Shown here in pieces: positions 63,932 through 64,000 of a stretch of 64,000 nucleotides of DNA. The translations under genes and the position numbers were made by a program. The stretch's first letter is position 1; the number at the start of each line of letters is the position of its first letter. The DNA comes from Flavobacterium silvisoli (GTDB taxonomy: Bacteria; Bacteroidota; Bacteroidia; Flavobacteriales; Flavobacteriaceae), in assembly GCF_004329815.1 (NCBI RefSeq), contig NZ_SJPE01000013.1, positions 1-64,000 of the forward strand. Reading direction: 5' to 3'. The notes beneath the pieces were generated by a model that did not search any database, was not told the DNA's origin, and saw only the letters and a list, made by a program, of their open reading frames with translations.

Positions 63932-64000
63932 ATGAGTGCTCATAATCATCAGCTTCACAGCAAACTTACCATAGGCGGATTACTTGTTACATTAGGAATT
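63932..64000 (+). CDS. KUP/Trk-type potassium uptake protein, N-terminal fragment
   Basis: Only the first 23 codons are in the window; the gene runs off the right edge. They read MSAHNHQLHSKLTIGGLLVTLGI. The 'HSKLTIGGLLVTLGI' segment matches the start of Bacteroidetes KUP/HAK/KT potassium transporters, where it leads into the first membrane helix. The call rests on this short match alone. Confidence 0.6.
   Translation, partial: MSAHNHQLHSKLTIGGLLVTLGI

Overview
The window is a gene-dense, AT-rich chromosomal segment from a member of the Flavobacteriaceae, most likely Flavobacterium or a close relative. The evidence is the TAnnTTTG (-7) promoter boxes before many genes, the near absence of Shine-Dalgarno sequences, frequent TTG starts, a cargo protein with a type IX secretion (T9SS) sorting tail, the bamD-rpoZ-coaBC-DUF4835-recN cluster, the RprX/RprY-type two-component pair, FabV, and rpsF-rpsR-rplI without a gene between. 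No tRNA, rRNA, CRISPR array, prophage or insertion sequence was recognised. Almost everything is core housekeeping.

Layout. 1-9.6 kb: start of a lipoprotein gene, small hypotheticals, aldose epimerase-like protein, GNAT acetyltransferase, DUF2132 protein, outer-membrane protein, smpB, pcm, then a same-strand run (Gfo/Idh oxidoreductase, 3-hydroxybutyryl-CoA dehydrogenase, DUF1015, YggS, DnaQ/GIY-YIG fusion). 9.6-15.3 kb: miaA overlapping an acyl-ACP thioesterase, facing GT2-coaE-rprX-rprY. 15.4-18.6 kb: a 1079-residue T9SS-secreted protein with three exact-length 414-bp tandem repeats. 18.7-26.4 kb: fabV, then bamD-rpoZ-coaBC-DUF4835-recN, then DUF6913-dapA. 26.5-29.6 kb: a 5'-nucleotidase split into two genes and two tandem paralogous membrane proteins. 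29.7-38.8 kb: ligA, DUF6495, rpsF-rpsR-rplI, a LytTR regulator, priA, yihY-like, nadC. 38.9-47.4 kb: pyrD, HMG-CoA lyase, a TPR histidine kinase with a frameshift, guaB facing purB, a sirtuin with no zinc cysteines, trmH. 47.4-64 kb: a CarboxypepD_reg-like protein, DEAD-box helicase, rdgB, hybrid 7TMR kinase, an alpha-oxoamine synthase, a thioredoxin-like protein, a MazG-like hydrolase, a large methyltransferase, an SRPBCC/GyrI-like protein, an ECF sigma/membrane/periplasmic three-gene operon, a BNR-repeat protein, a Tyr- and SPR-rich secreted protein, and the start of a KUP potassium transporter.

No clearly novel multi-gene system was found. The items most worth a second look are: an intergenic repeat family present three times (9587-9655, 32300-32353, 36941-36992) with conserved ends and a variable central hairpin; the split nucleotidase whose halves carry Tat and lipoprotein signals; the cysteine-free sirtuin; the single-base frameshift in the TPR kinase; the ECF sigma three-gene module; and the tandem membrane paralogs behind ligA.

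No gap over 300 bases lacks a gene. The largest (68-316) holds one hairpin terminator and otherwise featureless AT-rich sequence.
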